A stretch of 7,200 nt of DNA from Solobacterium sp. GTDB lineage: Bacteria; Bacillota_I; Bacilli_A; Erysipelotrichales; Erysipelotrichaceae. The translations under genes were made by a program, and so were the position numbers. Each line of letters opens with the position of its first letter. The stretch's first letter is position 1. This document shows positions 6,375 through 7,200 of this stretch, in pieces. The stretch spans positions 1-7,200 of the forward strand of contig JAFWJP010000058.1 in the NCBI GenBank assembly GCA_017514645.1, given 5' to 3'. The notes below the pieces were generated by a model that made no database searches, was not told the origin of the DNA, and worked only from the letters and a program-made list of their open reading frames with translations.

Positions 6375-6720
6375 TTTCATCACGGTGGATCTGCGCAATG
6401 ATCTCCTCGATATGCTGTCCTTCCTTCATGGCAGTATCGATCTCAAAGTTCAGTTCGGGTACCCTGCGGATGGACATCCGTTTGCTGAGTTCCGTACGGA
6501 TATGTCCCTTTGCCCGTTCCAGAGCCTTCAGACCAGCCTCATTTCTGGCTTCTTTGCCCAGGAAGGAAACATACACGGTTGCATAACTGTGATCGCTGGA
6601 TACCTTCACATCTGTAATCGTTACGAATCCGACTTTGGGATCCTTTACTTCAAACTGAATGATATCGCTGAGATTCTTCCGTATCAGACCTTCGATCCGC
6701 TTTTGTTTTACGCTGGACAT
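6370..6720 (-). CDS. rbfA: 30S ribosome-binding factor A (RbfA)
   Basis: RbfA binds the 30S subunit and aids late maturation around helix 1 of 16S rRNA, which matters especially at low temperature. The 116-residue product has the normal length and KH-like fold signatures: an N-terminal KQKRIEGLIRKNLSDII helix, DPKVGFVTITDVKVSSD, ATVYVSFLG, and a C-terminal RRVPELNFEID segment followed by an EGQHIEEIIAQI helix. The start is supported by GGAGG at 6727-6731 inside the end of infB, six bases before the ATG. It begins one base after the infB stop, so the two are surely co-transcribed. The usual Bacillota follower truB is not next; thioredoxin is. Confidence 0.97.
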   Translation of the reverse strand: MSSVKQKRIEGLIRKNLSDIIQFEVKDPKVGFVTITDVKVSSDHSYATVYVSFLGKEARNEAGLKALERAKGHIRTELSKRMSIRRVPELNFEIDTAMKEGQHIEEIIAQIHRDEM

Positions 6721-6721
6721 C

Positions 6722-7200
6722 TCAGACCTCCGGAGCGACTTCCTGCTCCTCGTAAGCTTCTACGATGTCGCCGATCTTGAGATCGTTATAATTCTCAATG
6801 GTCAGACCACAGTCGTAGCCCTGTGTCACTTCCCTGACATCATCCTTGAACCGTCTCAGAGAACCAAGCTTGCCGGAATAGACTACAATGCCATCACGGA
6901 TCAGCCGTACACCACAATGCGAAGTGATCTTGCCGTCTGTAACCATGCAGCCGCCGATCGTACCGACCTTGGAAACCTTGTAGATCTCACGGATCTCTGC
7001 CTGTCCGATGACAACTTCTGCATAGACCGGTGCCAACATGCCCTTCATGGCGTTTTCCATTTCTTCGGTAGCTTTATAGATAATGTTGTGCAGACGGATC
7101 TCTACGCCGGCTTCTTCCGCCTTCTTGCGGATGACCGCATCCGGACGGACATTGAATCCGATGATCATTGCCTTTGAGGCATCCGCCAGCATAATATCCG
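6722..7200 (-). CDS. infB: Translation initiation factor IF-2, C-terminal part
   Basis: IF-2 is the GTPase that places initiator fMet-tRNA on the ribosome. Only the last 159 codons are in the window; the GTPase core and N-terminus lie to the right. The visible part covers the end of the domain containing [10 protein letters not shown], the helix leading to it, and the final fMet-tRNA-binding beta-barrel. Its signatures are [55 protein letters not shown] and the closing [24 protein letters not shown]. The stop codon is one base before the rbfA start, and the rbfA ribosome binding site sits in its last codons. The gene looks intact and ordinary. Confidence 0.97.
   Translation of the reverse strand, partial: DIMLADASKAMIIGFNVRPDAVIRKKAEEAGVEIRLHNIIYKATEEMENAMKGMLAPVYAEVVIGQAEIREIYKVSKVGTIGGCMVTDGKITSHCGVRLIRDGIVVYSGKLGSLRRFKDDVREVTQGYDCGLTIENYNDLKIGDIVEAYEEQEVAPEV

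Noticed and set aside
6659..7177. A 172-codon plus-strand frame opposite infB
   Set aside because: The minus strand encodes unmistakable IF-2 sequence; the plus frame is its antisense shadow.

Overview
All supported genes in this window lie on the minus strand, so gene order runs from high to low coordinates. The sequence looks like a Bacillota (Firmicutes) chromosome. The reasons are strong AGGAGG-type ribosome binding sites, an infB-rbfA pair, a Clostridia/Erysipelotrichia-style Crp/Fnr regulator, and a type VIIb (Esx/Yuk-like) secretion ATPase with FHA-type N-terminus. Base composition is near 50% G+C by eye and similar throughout. A lineage such as Erysipelotrichia is possible but is only my inference.

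Right part (about 5271-7200): the 3' end of infB (translation initiation factor IF-2), then rbfA (30S maturation factor) one base downstream, a 73-base gap, then trxA (thioredoxin) directly followed by a Crp/Fnr-family regulator. A strong intrinsic terminator at 5271-5296 closes this housekeeping block.

Left part (about 1-5250): a compact four-gene type VII secretion operon. Two 99-residue WXG100 proteins come first. They share the same length and the same positions for W43 and Y83, but each keeps only one half of the usual export motif. Next is a 694-residue lipoprotein with two S-layer-homology (SLH) repeats near the N-terminus, a large unrecognised beta-rich middle and a C-terminal Big_2-type Ig-like domain. 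Last is essC, the membrane FtsK/SpoIIIE-type motor, of which 850 codons are visible before the gene leaves the window on the left. The genes overlap or are separated by only a few bases (8-nt gap, 23-nt overlap, 4-nt overlap), so they are probably co-transcribed and translationally coupled.

Working model: the two WXG100 proteins form a heterodimer recognised and exported by EssC, and the SLH/Big_2 lipoprotein is an extracytoplasmic, wall-facing partner of the machine or its substrates. The lipoprotein is the least conventional part: it is not one of the named T7SSb components (EsaA, EssA, EssB, EsaB, EssC), none of which other than EssC appears in this window. I see no tRNA, rRNA, CRISPR array, insertion sequence or plus-strand gene that I can support.
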